DNA of 64,000 nt from Streptomyces himalayensis subsp. himalayensis (GCF_013778455.1 NZ_JACEHE010000003.1:1-64000), one strand, 5' to 3'; positions 33,734 to 43,031 are shown, numbered from the stretch's first letter. Notes: generated from the letters alone by a model not told the origin. Made by a program: numbers and translations.

Positions 33734-35397
33734 CAGTTGCCACTGCCGTTCTTGTCGAGGAGCTCCTTGTACCAGTCGCGCAGCTTGTCACCGCCTGAGG
33801 ACTTCCAGTTGGCGATGAAGGCCTGCACGTCGGACATCTTCTTGTTGCCGCGCACGTAGTCGATCTGCAGCTGCTCGAGCTGGCTGGAGAGGTTGGCGTA
33901 GCGGGCCGGCTCGATGATGTTCATGCCGTACGTGGAGGTCTTCTTCATGAAGGCACCCATCCGCTGCTGCCACTCGACCTGCGCGCGGGCGACATCGGGG
34001 ATGTCGGGGTGGGCGAGGTAGGGCGCCGGGGCCGCCAGCATCGACCAGGCGTTGATCACCTCCGAGTTGCCCTGGTCGGTCTTGACCGGGGCGCCACCCT
34101 TGACCGTGTAGTGGGTGCCCTCGACGCCGTAGTCGACGAGCATCCGCTCCTTGGTGCCGTAGGGCGCGGCCGCGAAGTTGGCGGCGGCCAGGGCGTTCTC
34201 AACCGTTTCCTTGGAGGCGCCCTTGCGGATCACCGACCAGATGTTGGCGGGCGCGGACGCGTACGTCGTCGGGTTGCCGCCGTCGGCGCCGAAGAGGTCC
34301 ATGCCATCGATCTGGAACTCCGGGTTGGCCTGGGCCTGTTCGGCGGCCTTGACGTACCAGAAGGACGTGTCGCTGGTGCAGACCAGGACCTGTCCGGCGG
34401 TGAACCGCTGGCCCACGTCGCCGGTGCGTGCCCTGTCATCGGGGTGGACCACGCCGGCGTCGAACACCTTGCGGACCCACGCCAGGGATTCCAGATACTC
34501 GGGACGCTCGATGCTGTACCGCAGCTTGCCGTCGTCATCGATGTTCCAGTTGGGCGCGACGCTGAAGATGGCGCCCGCGATCCAGGAGATGTCACCGCAG
34601 GCGTACACCTTGGCCTTGGCGCTGGTGGCGTCCTTGGCCCAACTGAGGAACTCACCGGCCGACTTGGGTGCCGAGTAGCCCTTCTTCTCGAAGATGTCCT
34701 TGCGGTAGTAGGGCACGATCATGCTGGCCGGGGCGGCGGGCATCGGAATGCCGCGCAGTGCACCGCCGAAGATGCCCATCCGCCAGGCGTCGGACGGTAT
34801 CGCGGCCAGGTTCGGGTACTTCTTGACCTTGTCGCCCGCCAGGTAGGGAGCGAGGTCCATGAACTTCGCGGTGACCGCACTCGCGATCTTGTTGCCGGTC
34901 AGTTCCCAACTGGGCACGACCACCATGTCGGGCAGCGAGCTGGAGGCGAGGATCGCGCCGAGCTTCTGGCCGTACGTCATGCCGTCCTGGTTCTGCCAGG
35001 TGACCTTGGTGCCCGCAGCCGCATCGAGCGCCTTGTAGTAGGCGCACCCGGCCTTCGGCGGGGTGCCCCAGAACGGGGACATGATCTTGAGGGGGGCGCC
35101 GGTGCCGAGCTTGTCCGGGACTGAGGTGCCGAGGGCCGCGAGGTCGACCTTGCCTGTGTAGCCAGCCGCCGAACCGTTCTTCGACGGGATGTCCGGATCG
35201 GCGACCTTGCTGGCGACGTACGTCGGGAGCAGCTTGTCGGCGTCCTTGCCCGACGTGGTGCCCTCTCGCGACCCGCTGCCCGAACCGCCGCAGGCGGTGA
35301 GCAGCGGCATTCCCCCGGCCACCGCTGCGGTGGCGACCGCCGTGGAGGCGAGGAAGCTTCTCCGGCTCGGTCCGGAGGAGGCGGCATTCGGCGTCAT
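33733..35397 (-). CDS. Sugar ABC transporter solute-binding lipoprotein
   Basis: The 554-residue protein starts with a Tat signal (SRRSFLAST) and a lipobox (PLLTACGG) and belongs to the large family-1 binding proteins that work with LplB/YtcP permeases on oligosaccharides. AAGGG precedes ATG 35397. It is the first gene of the three-gene importer. Two TCGAAGCGCTTCGA operators lie 118 and 276 bases upstream, linking it to the same regulon as the broken copies near 22 kb. The ligand is probably a xylan- or mannan-derived oligosaccharide, by context only. Confidence 0.88.
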   Translation of the reverse strand: MTPNAASSGPSRRSFLASTAVATAAVAGGMPLLTACGGSGSGSREGTTSGKDADKLLPTYVASKVADPDIPSKNGSAAGYTGKVDLAALGTSVPDKLGTGAPLKIMSPFWGTPPKAGCAYYKALDAAAGTKVTWQNQDGMTYGQKLGAILASSSLPDMVVVPSWELTGNKIASAVTAKFMDLAPYLAGDKVKKYPNLAAIPSDAWRMGIFGGALRGIPMPAAPASMIVPYYRKDIFEKKGYSAPKSAGEFLSWAKDATSAKAKVYACGDISWIAGAIFSVAPNWNIDDDGKLRYSIERPEYLESLAWVRKVFDAGVVHPDDRARTGDVGQRFTAGQVLVCTSDTSFWYVKAAEQAQANPEFQIDGMDLFGADGGNPTTYASAPANIWSVIRKGASKETVENALAAANFAAAPYGTKERMLVDYGVEGTHYTVKGGAPVKTDQGNSEVINAWSMLAAPAPYLAHPDIPDVARAQVEWQQRMGAFMKKTSTYGMNIIEPARYANLSSQLEQLQIDYVRGNKKMSDVQAFIANWKSSGGDKLRDWYKELLDKNGSGN

Positions 35398-35514
35398 TGC
35401 GTCAACCCTTCATGGCGCACCTGGACACCCGACGGTGGGCCGTCGGCTGCGGTGTCGTGACTGGAACTGGCTGAGTTGAAAGCAGACATCCAACCACTGC
35501 GACGCGATCCGCAG

Positions 35515-35528
35515 TCGAAGCGCTTCGA
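35515..35528. promoter_or_regulatory. Operator TCGAAGCGCTTCGA upstream of the sugar importer
   Basis: A perfect 14-base palindrome identical to that at 21515, placed 118 bases before the binding-protein start. Repression by a LacI-family protein is expected. The remainder of the gap 35398-35720 shows no gene. Confidence 0.75.
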
Positions 35529-35672
35529 TGTTGCTGTGAGGTTAAGTGAACACCCATGGGCACACAAGGGTCGCTTCCAAGATTCCTCCCATGTCTGGAG
35601 GGGTCTCTCCGTCTACCCTGCTTGATGTGACGGTGTTGATCTCTTGACACTTGCCCTGGTGTCTGATGCGCG

Positions 35673-35686
35673 TCGAAGCGCTTCGA
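35673..35686. promoter_or_regulatory. Operator TCGAAGCGCTTCGA upstream of the GH3 relic
   Basis: A second perfect copy lies 35 bases before the GTG of the plus-strand GH3 relic. The importer and the former GH3 gene were thus divergent members of one regulon. Confidence 0.75.
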
Positions 35687-35720
35687 AAGCGCTCGCCGCT
35701 CCACCTCAAGGGGACCCGAC

Positions 35721-35995
35721 GTGTCCGCCACATGCGCCGCACGCACCACCAGCTTTCCGCGATCCGCAACTGCCTTTCCCGAAGCGCATCGACGACCTTC
35801 TGTCGCGGCTCACCCGCGACGAGAAGATCGGATTCCTGCACCAGTTCGCGCCCGCCGTAGAGCGGCTCGGCGTCGCCGCGTTCCGCACCGGCCAGGAGGC
35901 CCTGCGCGGCGTGGCCTGGATGGGTCCGGCCACCGTCTTCCTGCAGGCGGTGGGCCTGGGCGCGACCTGGAGCACGGACCTCGGGCCGGCGCCGA
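35721..35995 (+). pseudogene. N-terminal relic of a second GH3 glycosidase
   Basis: After AAGGGG and GTG 35721 a short frame breaks, and the GH3 N-terminus continues one phase on: LPFPKRIDDLLSRLTRDEKI, then GFLHQFAPAVERLGV, AAFRTGQEALRGVAWMGPAT and QAVGLGATWSTDLG. The match ends near 35995, where unrelated minus-strand sequence begins. About 90 of roughly 800 codons remain and no catalytic residues are left. Confidence 0.75.
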
Positions 35996-36216
35996 AGGAG
36001 ATGGACGCTAGCAAGTGGCCGCTGGCCCATTCCTGTTCGAGCAGCGCCGCGGCCTGGGCGGCGTAGGGGGTCCAGCCGACCAGGCAGACCGCGAGCGCGG
36101 CGCCTCAGGCGGACGGGCCGGCACCGCAGTCAGCAGTCCGGCGAGGACCACCGGCAGCGTCGACACCACTTCCGTTGCACTGACCAGCGGCGACGGCTAC
36201 CGGCACCGACCGACAT
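35990..36216 (-). pseudogene. Relic of a peptide/nickel-type ABC permease
   Basis: Minus-strand pieces in different frames read EVVSTLPVVLAGLLTAV and then ALAVCLVGWTPYAAQAAALL with EQEWASGH. This hydrophobic helix followed by an EAA-like segment is typical of OppC/NikC permeases. It lies just downstream of the peptide/nickel-type binding-protein pseudogene on the same strand and abuts the GH3 relic head to tail. Confidence 0.5.
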
Positions 36217-36231
36217 GACGCTCATCAGCTG

Positions 36232-37754
36232 CTACTTCAGGCGGGTGTCGACGTCGATCAGGGAGCGCTCGCGGGGATCGAGGAGCACGCCCTCTACCTC
36301 GGTGGAGATGCCCTGGACGACCTTCTCGTGGACCAGCGGCACGACGGCGTCGGTGCGCAGGATCTCCGCCTCGGCCGACATGATCTTCTGCTGTCGCTTG
36401 GTCGTGTCGCCTTCTTCGGCGGCGGACTTGATGGCCTGGTCCACCTTGGGGTCCTTCAGGCGGGCGATGTTGTACACGCCGTCGCTCTTGTAATCGCTCG
36501 CGAGGTACGCGACCGCGTCACCCGTGTCGAGCAGCGTCACCCGGGAGAAGACGAGGGCGTCGTACTTGCCGGCGAGGAGGTCGGCCTCCATCTGCGTGTA
36601 CTCGCGTACGTCCTGCTTGACGGTGAATCCGGCCTTCTCCAGCTGCTGTTGCAGGACGGTGGCGGCCTCGGGCAGTTCCGCGCGGTTGGTGATGGCGGCC
36701 AGGCGCATGGTCTTGCCCTTCGTCCTGGACCTGACCTGTGCGGTGGTCGCGGCCTTGGTGCGGCCGGTGACGTCCACGCGCTTGTCGGCCGCCCAGGACA
36801 CGGCGGGCCCGAACAGGCCCTGCGCGGGGTCGGCGTACCCGCCGAAGACCGAGTCGACGAGCGCGGCCCCGTCCACGGCCTCGCGGGCGGACGCGCGCAG
36901 CGCCGGGTCGGTGAACAGACCGCTGCCGGTGTTGAGGATCAGGCTGTCCGTCCGTACGGACGGCACTTCGTGACGGGTCTTCTCGTCCAGCAGCTTCGCC
37001 TGTGCGGTGGGGATCCACTCGGCGATGTCCACGTCACCGCCGCGCAGGGCGTTGGCGCGGGCGGTGCCGTCGGCTATCCAGGTCACATCGATGCCGGACG
37101 CCTTGGCCTTGCCGCCCCAGTACCCGTCGTAACGGTCGAGCGTGGCCTTGGACTTGCCGGTGAGCTTCGTGATCTCGAAGGGGCCCGTTCCGGTGCCGAC
37201 CGGGCTGACGGTGCCGTCCTTCGCGTACGCCTTCGGGGAGAGGAGCCCAAGGCGGGGCTGGCGAGCCGGAGCGGGAGCACGGGGTCGGCGGTCTTGGTGC
37301 TGATGGTGACGGTGTCGGCGTCCTCGGCCTTGGCGGTCAGGGTCACATCGCTGAGGACACGGGGCTTGGGCTCTGCCGCGCCCGCGTGGTCGAGCGCGTT
37401 GACCACGGACTCGGCGGTGACCTCGGTGGCGTCCTGGAAGGTGGCCTCGCGCAGTTCGAAGGTCCAGGTGGTGGCGTTCACTTGCGTCCAGGACTTCGCC
37501 AGCGCGGGCGCGGCGGCTCCGTCCTTGTCCAGCGCCGTCAGGCCCTCGGCGACGGAGAGCTTGCTCAGCACGGTGGCGTCGTTGCTGTACGGGGACAGCG
37601 CCTGCACAGGTGGGATCGCGAGAGCGACCCTCAGCCGCCCGGCCGACGCGCCTTCGGCATCCGTGCCCGAGTTTCCCGCCCCGGACACGAAACAGCCGGC
37701 CAGCAGCGGGGTGAGAGCAAGCACCGCGAAGAGACCACGGGAGGTCCTATGCAT
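36232..37754 (-). pseudogene. Frameshifted peptide/nickel ABC binding lipoprotein (SBP family 5)
   Basis: From ATG 37754 a lipoprotein signal (LALTPLLAGC) leads into a family-5 binding protein (RVALAIPPVQALSPYSNDAT, TTWTFELREATFQD). Near 37245 the frame breaks at ASPALG; the rest (LLSPKAYAKDG, PFEITKLTG, then ITNRAELPEAATVLQQQLEK) continues one phase on to the stop at 36232. The two parts together cover a full protein of about 507 residues. One missing base would explain it, so a recent mutation or a sequence error are both possible. The broken permease beside it favours real decay. Confidence 0.8.
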
Positions 37755-37921
37755 GGGATTCCTGTCGTGCGGGAGAAATGGTCAGGCCCCCTTGCGCACC
37801 AATTGCACGAAGGGACGATGGAAGCGTGAAATCAACAGGCCGAAACGGCCCGCCAGTTCAACTGGCGAGCCGTCATGAACAGCCGAGGTTATAGCTCCGA
37901 ACAGAACGGGCGCCCTGCTCG

Positions 37922-37931
37922 GGAGCGCTCC
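37922..37931. promoter_or_regulatory. GGAGCGCTCC palindrome, weak CebR-like box
   Basis: CGGGAGCGCTCCGT agrees with the CebR consensus at 11 of 14 positions and lies 168 bases upstream of the binding-protein pseudogene. It may be a decayed operator or chance. The gap 37755-37992 shows no gene. Confidence 0.25.
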
Positions 37932-37992
37932 GTGACCGGCAGACAGCCATCTCGAGAGGTCTCGCAGACGGCCGAGTCGCGCGGCATCGGCA

Positions 37993-38346
37993 TCACATCA
38001 CGATCACGTAGATTTTGCGCACGGTTTCGATGGTCTTCCAGACACCTACGAAGCCCGGCTTCATGACAAAGCTGTCGCCTGCCTTGTAGACCACCGGTTC
38101 GCCACCTTCCGGCGTGAGTTCGACGGCGCCGGAGAGGATATGGCAGAATTCGAAAGTCTCGCCCTTGATCGAGCGCGTCTCGCCGGGCGTCGCTTCCCAG
38201 ACGCCCGTATGGATCGAATCCCCGCGGGCGACGTCCTGGGCCCAGGTCTTGAAGGCGGGGTGGCCGGAAATCAGGCGTTCCGGGAGCGGGCCGGACTCAC
38301 GCGGAGCGAATGAGGGATTGGTGTCGATGGTCTTCAAGAGCGACAT
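37993..38346 (-). CDS. Small cupin (DUF861/EutQ-like) with foreign codon use
   Basis: The 117-residue product is a single cupin barrel (ATPGETRSIKGETFEFCHIL, SGAVELTPEGGEPVVYKAGD, FVMKPGFVGVWKT) and might act as a sugar- or amino-acid-derivative isomerase or binding protein; no reaction can be assigned. AAGGA lies before ATG 38346. About 22 of 117 codons end in A or T, for example seven or more GAA plus AAT, TCA, TTT and AAA, against almost none in neighbours. This suggests transfer from a bacterium of moderate GC content; similar cupins are familiar from rhizobia. It is the last gene of the 38-53 kb cluster. Confidence 0.75.
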   Translation of the reverse strand: MSLLKTIDTNPSFAPRESGPLPERLISGHPAFKTWAQDVARGDSIHTGVWEATPGETRSIKGETFEFCHILSGAVELTPEGGEPVVYKAGDSFVMKPGFVGVWKTIETVRKIYVIVM

Positions 38347-38541
38347 GTTTTTCCTTTTCCTGGGCTTGAGGAGCCAGTAGCCGCGGCACCGGTCGATGAG
38401 CCCGATCGGATCGAGCCCGGCCTGGTGGCGCTGCAGATCGATCAACGGCGGGGACGCCTTGACCACCCACGCTGCACGGCCCACCGTCCCAACGAAGCCG
38501 CCCGTTGCCTGCCGAGCCGGTACGCCGGTGCGCCGGGCATG

Positions 38542-39951
38542 TCAGGCCAGGGCCTGGCCCCTGCCGGCCACGATCTCGGGGCGCAGCAGGTCGGCGAGGG
38601 TCTCGGCGGGCAGCAGCCCCTTCTCCAGGACGAGTTCGGCCACGCCCCGACCGCTGACGAGGGCCTCCTTGGCGATGTCGGTGGCGGCGGTGTAGCCGAT
38701 ATGGGGGTTGAGGGCGGTGACCAGGCCGATGGAGTTCTCCACGCTCGCGCGCAGCGCCTCGGTGTTGGCGGTGATGCCGGCCACGCAGCGCCCGGCGAGG
38801 GTGAGGCAGGCCGCGCGAAGGTGGGTGATGCTCTCCGACAGGGAGTGCAGGATGATCGGCTCGAAGGCGTTGAGCTGTAGCTGTCCGGCCTCGGCGGCCA
38901 TGGTGATGGTGACGTCGTTGCCAATCACTTCGAAGGCGACCTGGTTGACGACCTCGGGGATCACCGGGTTGACCTTGCCCGGCATGATGGACGAACCGGC
39001 CTGCACCGGCGGCAGGTTGATCTCGCCGAGCCCGGCGCGCGGGCCGGAGGAGAGCAGGCGCAGGTCGTTGCAGCTCTTGGACAGCTTGACGGCGATCCGC
39101 TTGAGTACGCCGGACATCTGGACGAACGCGCCGCAGTCCTGGGTGGCTTCGACCAGGTTGGCGGCTGTGACCAGCGGCAGCCCGGTGATCTCGGCGAGGT
39201 GGCGGCGGGCCGACTCGGCGTATCCGGCGGGGGCGTTGAGGCCGGTGCCGATCGCCGTGGCACCCAGGTTGATCTCGTGGACCAGCTCGACGGCCTCGGC
39301 GAGCCGACTGCGGTCCTCGTCCAGCATCACCGCGTACGCCGAGAACTCCTGACCCAATGTCATCGGCACCGCGTCCTGCAGCTGGGTGCGGCCCATCTTC
39401 AGCACATCGCGGAACTCCAGGGCCTTGGCCGCGAACGCGTCCTGCAGGACGGCCATGGCCCTGAGCAGACCGCGCACTGCGAATACCGTCGCCACCTTGA
39501 CGGCGGTCGGGTAGACGTCGTTGGTGGACTGGCCGAGGTTGACGTCCTCGTTGGGGTGCAGGTACTCGTACTGACCCTTCTCGTGTCCCAGCAGCTCCAG
39601 CGCCCGGTTGGCGATCACCTCGTTGGCGTTCATGTTCGTCGAGGTGCCGGCGCCGCCCTGGATGACGTCGACGACGAACTGGTCGTGCAGCTTTCCGTCC
39701 CGGACCTCGCGGCAGGCCTCGACGATCGCGGCGGCCTTCGCCGGTTCCAACAGCCCCAGTTCCTCATTCGCGAGGGCGGCGGCCTGCTTGACCGCGGCCA
39801 GGGCGTCGATCAGGTGAGGGTACGCGGAGATAGGGGTGCCGGTGATGGGGAAGTTCTCCGTGGCGCGCAGGGTGTGCACACCCCAGTGGGCGTCGGCGGG
39901 AACCTCCCGGTCACCGAGCAAGTCGTGCTCAATGCGGGTGACGGCGTTCAT
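38542..39951 (-). CDS. aspA: Aspartate ammonia-lyase
   Basis: The 469-residue enzyme has the fumarase/aspartase signature GSSIMPGKVNP, plus GGAGTSTNMNANEV and GRTQLQDAVP. It converts L-aspartate to fumarate and ammonia. The family length is about 470, which favours ATG 39951 over one 24 codons upstream. It stands after a terminator hairpin at the end of the amine-catabolism cluster, so a pathway that ends in aspartate is plausible. Confidence 0.9.
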   Translation of the reverse strand: MNAVTRIEHDLLGDREVPADAHWGVHTLRATENFPITGTPISAYPHLIDALAAVKQAAALANEELGLLEPAKAAAIVEACREVRDGKLHDQFVVDVIQGGAGTSTNMNANEVIANRALELLGHEKGQYEYLHPNEDVNLGQSTNDVYPTAVKVATVFAVRGLLRAMAVLQDAFAAKALEFRDVLKMGRTQLQDAVPMTLGQEFSAYAVMLDEDRSRLAEAVELVHEINLGATAIGTGLNAPAGYAESARRHLAEITGLPLVTAANLVEATQDCGAFVQMSGVLKRIAVKLSKSCNDLRLLSSGPRAGLGEINLPPVQAGSSIMPGKVNPVIPEVVNQVAFEVIGNDVTITMAAEAGQLQLNAFEPIILHSLSESITHLRAACLTLAGRCVAGITANTEALRASVENSIGLVTALNPHIGYTAATDIAKEALVSGRGVAELVLEKGLLPAETLADLLRPEIVAGRGQALA

Positions 39952-39984
39952 GAGACTGGAGGCCTTCTCTCGGGAGGCATGGTG

Positions 39985-40018
39985 GGAGGCCTTCCGCGCC
40001 GCTGCGCGAAAGGCCTCC
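39985..40018 (-). terminator. Hairpin between the flavin oxidase and aspA
   Basis: GGAGGCCTT and AAGGCCTCC form a 9-bp stem around 16 bases, 22 bases past the oxidase stop and 34 bases before the aspA start. It may end or attenuate transcription from the upstream cluster. Confidence 0.65.
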
Positions 40019-40039
40019 GTCACCAGTGTCGGTACCTGC

Positions 40040-41323
40040 TCAGAGCAGGCGGTCCTTGGCCTTGTAGTAGGCGCCGCCGAACGGCAGGAACCAGGGGGTG
40101 CCGTTGTAGAAGGGGACGGGCACCTTCGGGAAGCCGAAGCCGCGCATCGGGTTGGCCTCGGGCTTGCCGTCCATCATCTCGGCGACCGCGCGGCCCATGT
40201 ACGTGGCCATCTGGACGCCGTGACCGCAGTAACCCATGGAGTAGTACAGGCCGTTGACGTCACCCGCGTGCGGGATGCGGTCCCAGGAGAAGCCGACCAT
40301 GCCGCCCCAGACGTAGTCGATCCGCGTCCCGGCCAGCTGCGGGAAGATCTCCGTCATCTCCCGCTTGAGGATGTCGCCACTCTTGACGTCGGAGGCCGGG
40401 TTGGAGGGGGCGAAGCGGGCCCGGCCGCCGAAGGCGAGGCGGTTGTCCGGGGTGAGACGGACGTAGTTGCCGACATTCTTCTGGGCGACCAGCAGGCGGC
40501 CGTTCGGGATGAGCTCCTTGGCCCGCGCCTCCCCCAGCGGCTCGGTGACGATGATGAAGCTGCCGACGTTGATCAGCCGCTTCCGGAACCACGGCATCGA
40601 CTGGTCGGTGTAGGCATCCGTCGCCGCCATCACCTGCTTGGCACGGATGGTGCCGCGCAGGGTCTCCACCGAGAAGCCGCCGCCAGGGAGGCGGGTGAGG
40701 CCGGTGGCGGCGTTGCGCTCGTGGATCTCGGCGCCGGCACGCTCGGCGGCGCCTGCCAGGCCGACGACGAACTTGCCCACGTGTATGGCTGCGCCGAGCG
40801 GGTCGAGCAGGGCGCCGTGGTAGTAGTCCGTGCCGAGCTCGGCGCGCAGCTCGCTCTTGCTCAGGACGACCGTCTCGTGCCCGAAGTTCTCGGCCAGGTC
40901 GCGCTGCTTGGCCTGCAGGCCCTCGAAGTGCTGGGGCTTGCAGATCGCGCCGAGGCGCCCGGCACGGTGGAAGTCGCAGTCGATCTTCTCCCTGACCGCA
41001 ATCTCCTCGACGACGTCCACAGCGTCGCGGAACGCGTCGTAGAGCTCGCGAGCACGCTCCTGCCCGTAGCGCTTGCGGGCCTGGGCCGGGCTGATGGTGA
41101 TGCCGGGGTTGCAGTGGCTGCCGTTGCGCCCGGAGGCGCCCGAGCCGACCTGGTCCTTCTCGACGAGGACGACCCGGGCACCCTTGCGGGCGGCGTGGTA
41201 AGCGGTGGACAAGCCGGTGAGGCCGCCGCCGATCACCACCACGTCCGCCTCGTCGGGCAGGTCCTTCCCGGAACGGTCGGGCAGGGCGGGGGCTGTGTCC
41301 ATCCAGTAGGGGATCTGCTTCAT
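40040..41323 (-). CDS. FAD-dependent amine oxidase (PuuB/DadA-like)
   Basis: The 427-residue protein has an N-terminal Rossmann dinucleotide motif (VVVIGGGLTGLSTAYHAAR) and a C-terminal FAD_oxidase region (YSMGYCGHGVQMATYMGRAV). It resembles gamma-glutamylputrescine oxidase and other glycine/D-amino-acid oxidases, which oxidise a secondary or primary amine to an aldehyde with release of peroxide. It follows the HAD gene by 48 bases. The substrate is unknown; nearby ALDH and aminotransferase genes suggest a diamine or its acyl derivative. Confidence 0.8.
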   Translation of the reverse strand: MKQIPYWMDTAPALPDRSGKDLPDEADVVVIGGGLTGLSTAYHAARKGARVVLVEKDQVGSGASGRNGSHCNPGITISPAQARKRYGQERARELYDAFRDAVDVVEEIAVREKIDCDFHRAGRLGAICKPQHFEGLQAKQRDLAENFGHETVVLSKSELRAELGTDYYHGALLDPLGAAIHVGKFVVGLAGAAERAGAEIHERNAATGLTRLPGGGFSVETLRGTIRAKQVMAATDAYTDQSMPWFRKRLINVGSFIIVTEPLGEARAKELIPNGRLLVAQKNVGNYVRLTPDNRLAFGGRARFAPSNPASDVKSGDILKREMTEIFPQLAGTRIDYVWGGMVGFSWDRIPHAGDVNGLYYSMGYCGHGVQMATYMGRAVAEMMDGKPEANPMRGFGFPKVPVPFYNGTPWFLPFGGAYYKAKDRLL

Positions 41324-41371
41324 GGCGTGCGTCCTCTGTGTTCTCGGTCTGTTTCGCCGGTGCGCCGTCGG

Positions 41372-42037
41372 TCAGCAGCCGAGCAGCTGCGGCAGGCCCG
41401 ACAGGTCGGGCAGCTCGTCGTACGGCTGGTAGTCGGCGCTGCCGGGGCGGCCGTAGCGGTTGATCCACACGCGGCGCTTCAGGCCGAGGTCGCGGGTCGG
41501 GATGTGGTCGTACTCCCAGCCCTGGGCGGTGTGGATGACCTGGGACGGCTCGACGCCCATGGTCCTGAAGGCGTGCTCGAAGGTCTGGCGGTCCGGCTTG
41601 TAGGCGCCGGCCTGCTGGGCGGTGATGACGTAGTCGAACTCGACGCCGATGTTCTCGACGTTCCGCGCGATCAGGTTGTCGTCGGTGTTGGAGATGATGG
41701 CGATCTCGTACTTGGTCTTCAGGGCGCGCAGCGCGTCCGGGACCTCCGGGAAGGGACCGAAGGTGGGGACGGCCTCGACGAGGGCGTCACCGTCGGACTC
41801 GCGGTACTCCAGGCCGTGCAGGCGCATGGCGTTGCGCAGGCTGGAGTGCAGGATCTCGTGGTAGGGGCGGTAGGCCTCCAGGACGGCCTGGAAGCGCATG
41901 ACGCGGAAGTCGTCGAGGAACTCGTCGACGTCCAGGTTGTCCAGGTCCAGCCGGTCCTCGATGACCTTCAGGGTCGTGGGGGCGAGCTCGAAGTTGATCA
42001 GGGTCGCATAGGCGTCGAAGGTGACGATCTCTCGCAT
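41372..42037 (-). CDS. HAD hydrolase, type II haloacid dehalogenase family
   Basis: The 221-residue product has the HAD motifs FDAYATLIN (nucleophile Asp), ISNTDD and a Lys in AYKPDRQTF, and matches (S)-2-haloacid dehalogenases in length. In this cluster it is more likely to hydrolyse a small organic phosphate or other ester than a haloacid. It lies between the aldo/keto reductase (55-base gap) and the flavin oxidase. Confidence 0.78.
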   Translation of the reverse strand: MREIVTFDAYATLINFELAPTTLKVIEDRLDLDNLDVDEFLDDFRVMRFQAVLEAYRPYHEILHSSLRNAMRLHGLEYRESDGDALVEAVPTFGPFPEVPDALRALKTKYEIAIISNTDDNLIARNVENIGVEFDYVITAQQAGAYKPDRQTFEHAFRTMGVEPSQVIHTAQGWEYDHIPTRDLGLKRRVWINRYGRPGSADYQPYDELPDLSGLPQLLGC

Positions 42038-42092
42038 GGTGTTCGCCTCAGTCTCGCGGGTTTCCGGATTTCCAGGGGGTGGGGTGGGGGCT

Positions 42093-43031
42093 TCAGACGA
42101 CGCGTTCGCCGGGGGTGACGATCGCGTCGAGTGCGGCCAGGTCGGCCGGGTCGGGGATCCAGTCGGCCGCCGCCGCGTTGGCGGTGACCTGTTCGGGGGT
42201 CATGGCGCCGCAGATGACGGAGCCGACGGCGGGGAGCGCGGCCAGTGCGCCCACCGCGACCTGGAGGAGGGTGAGTCCTCGTTCGGCGCCGTACGCGGTG
42301 AGCGCCTCGGCCTTGTCGAGGGCCGCGTCGGTGAGCCAGCCCTGCCGCCAGGACAGGCGGCTGCCGGGCGGGGGCTGCTCGCCGCGCCGGTACTTGCCGC
42401 TGAGCAGGCCGTTGGCCAGCGGGTAGTACGGCAGCAGACCGACGCCGTGGCGCAGGCAGGCCGGGATCAGGTCCCGCTCCACACCTCGGTCGAGCAGGTG
42501 GTAGCGGGCCTGGGTGGAGACGAAGGCGTCGGTGAGATCCTCGGCCGGGAGGTTGGAGCAGCCGATGTACCGGATCTTGCCCTCGTCGACCAGTTCCCGG
42601 AGCGCGGCCACCGTCTCCTCCAGCGGGGTGACGCCGTCCGGCTCGTGGTACTGGTAGAGGTCGATCCGGTCGGTGCCGAGCCGGCGCAGGGACGCCTCGA
42701 CGGCGTACCGGATGTAGGGGCGGGCGCCCCGCCGGCCGTGCATGTCGGCCTCGGGCCCCATCTCCATACCGAACTTGGTGGCCAGGACGACATCGTCCCG
42801 GTGCCCCTTCAAGGCGGCGCCCAGGAGCCGTTCGCCGTCGCCGCGCCCGTTGCCGCTCTCGCCGAACCCGCCGTACATGTCGGCCGTGTCGAACAGGGTG
42901 ATCCCGGCGTCGAGGGCCGCGTGGACGACCGCCTTCGTGCCGTCCTCGTCGAGACGGGAGCCGAAGTTGTTGCCGCCGACGCCGACCACGGAGACGGCCG
43001 GGCCGCGCTCGCCCAGGGTGCGGTACCTCAT
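42093..43031 (-). CDS. Aldo/keto reductase
   Basis: The 312-residue AKR has the catalytic set in LFDTADMYGGFGES, ATKFG and YQYHEPD. It belongs to the YajO/MocA-like group acting on aldehydes and ketones with NADP. Its ATG overlaps the aldehyde-dehydrogenase stop by four bases, so the two probably handle the same aldehyde pool. Confidence 0.82.
   Translation of the reverse strand: MRYRTLGERGPAVSVVGVGGNNFGSRLDEDGTKAVVHAALDAGITLFDTADMYGGFGESGNGRGDGERLLGAALKGHRDDVVLATKFGMEMGPEADMHGRRGARPYIRYAVEASLRRLGTDRIDLYQYHEPDGVTPLEETVAALRELVDEGKIRYIGCSNLPAEDLTDAFVSTQARYHLLDRGVERDLIPACLRHGVGLLPYYPLANGLLSGKYRRGEQPPPGSRLSWRQGWLTDAALDKAEALTAYGAERGLTLLQVAVGALAALPAVGSVICGAMTPEQVTANAAAADWIPDPADLAALDAIVTPGERVV

Noticed and set aside
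35644..36066. 140-codon plus-strand gene over the GH3 fragment
   Set aside because: The frame contains the GH3 N-terminus but has no start at the conserved position and ends in unrelated sequence, so it is recorded as a pseudogene.
38347..38484. N-terminal extension of the cupin to 38484
   Set aside because: The extension lacks cupin character and has ordinary codon use, while ATG 38346 has a good AAGGA site.
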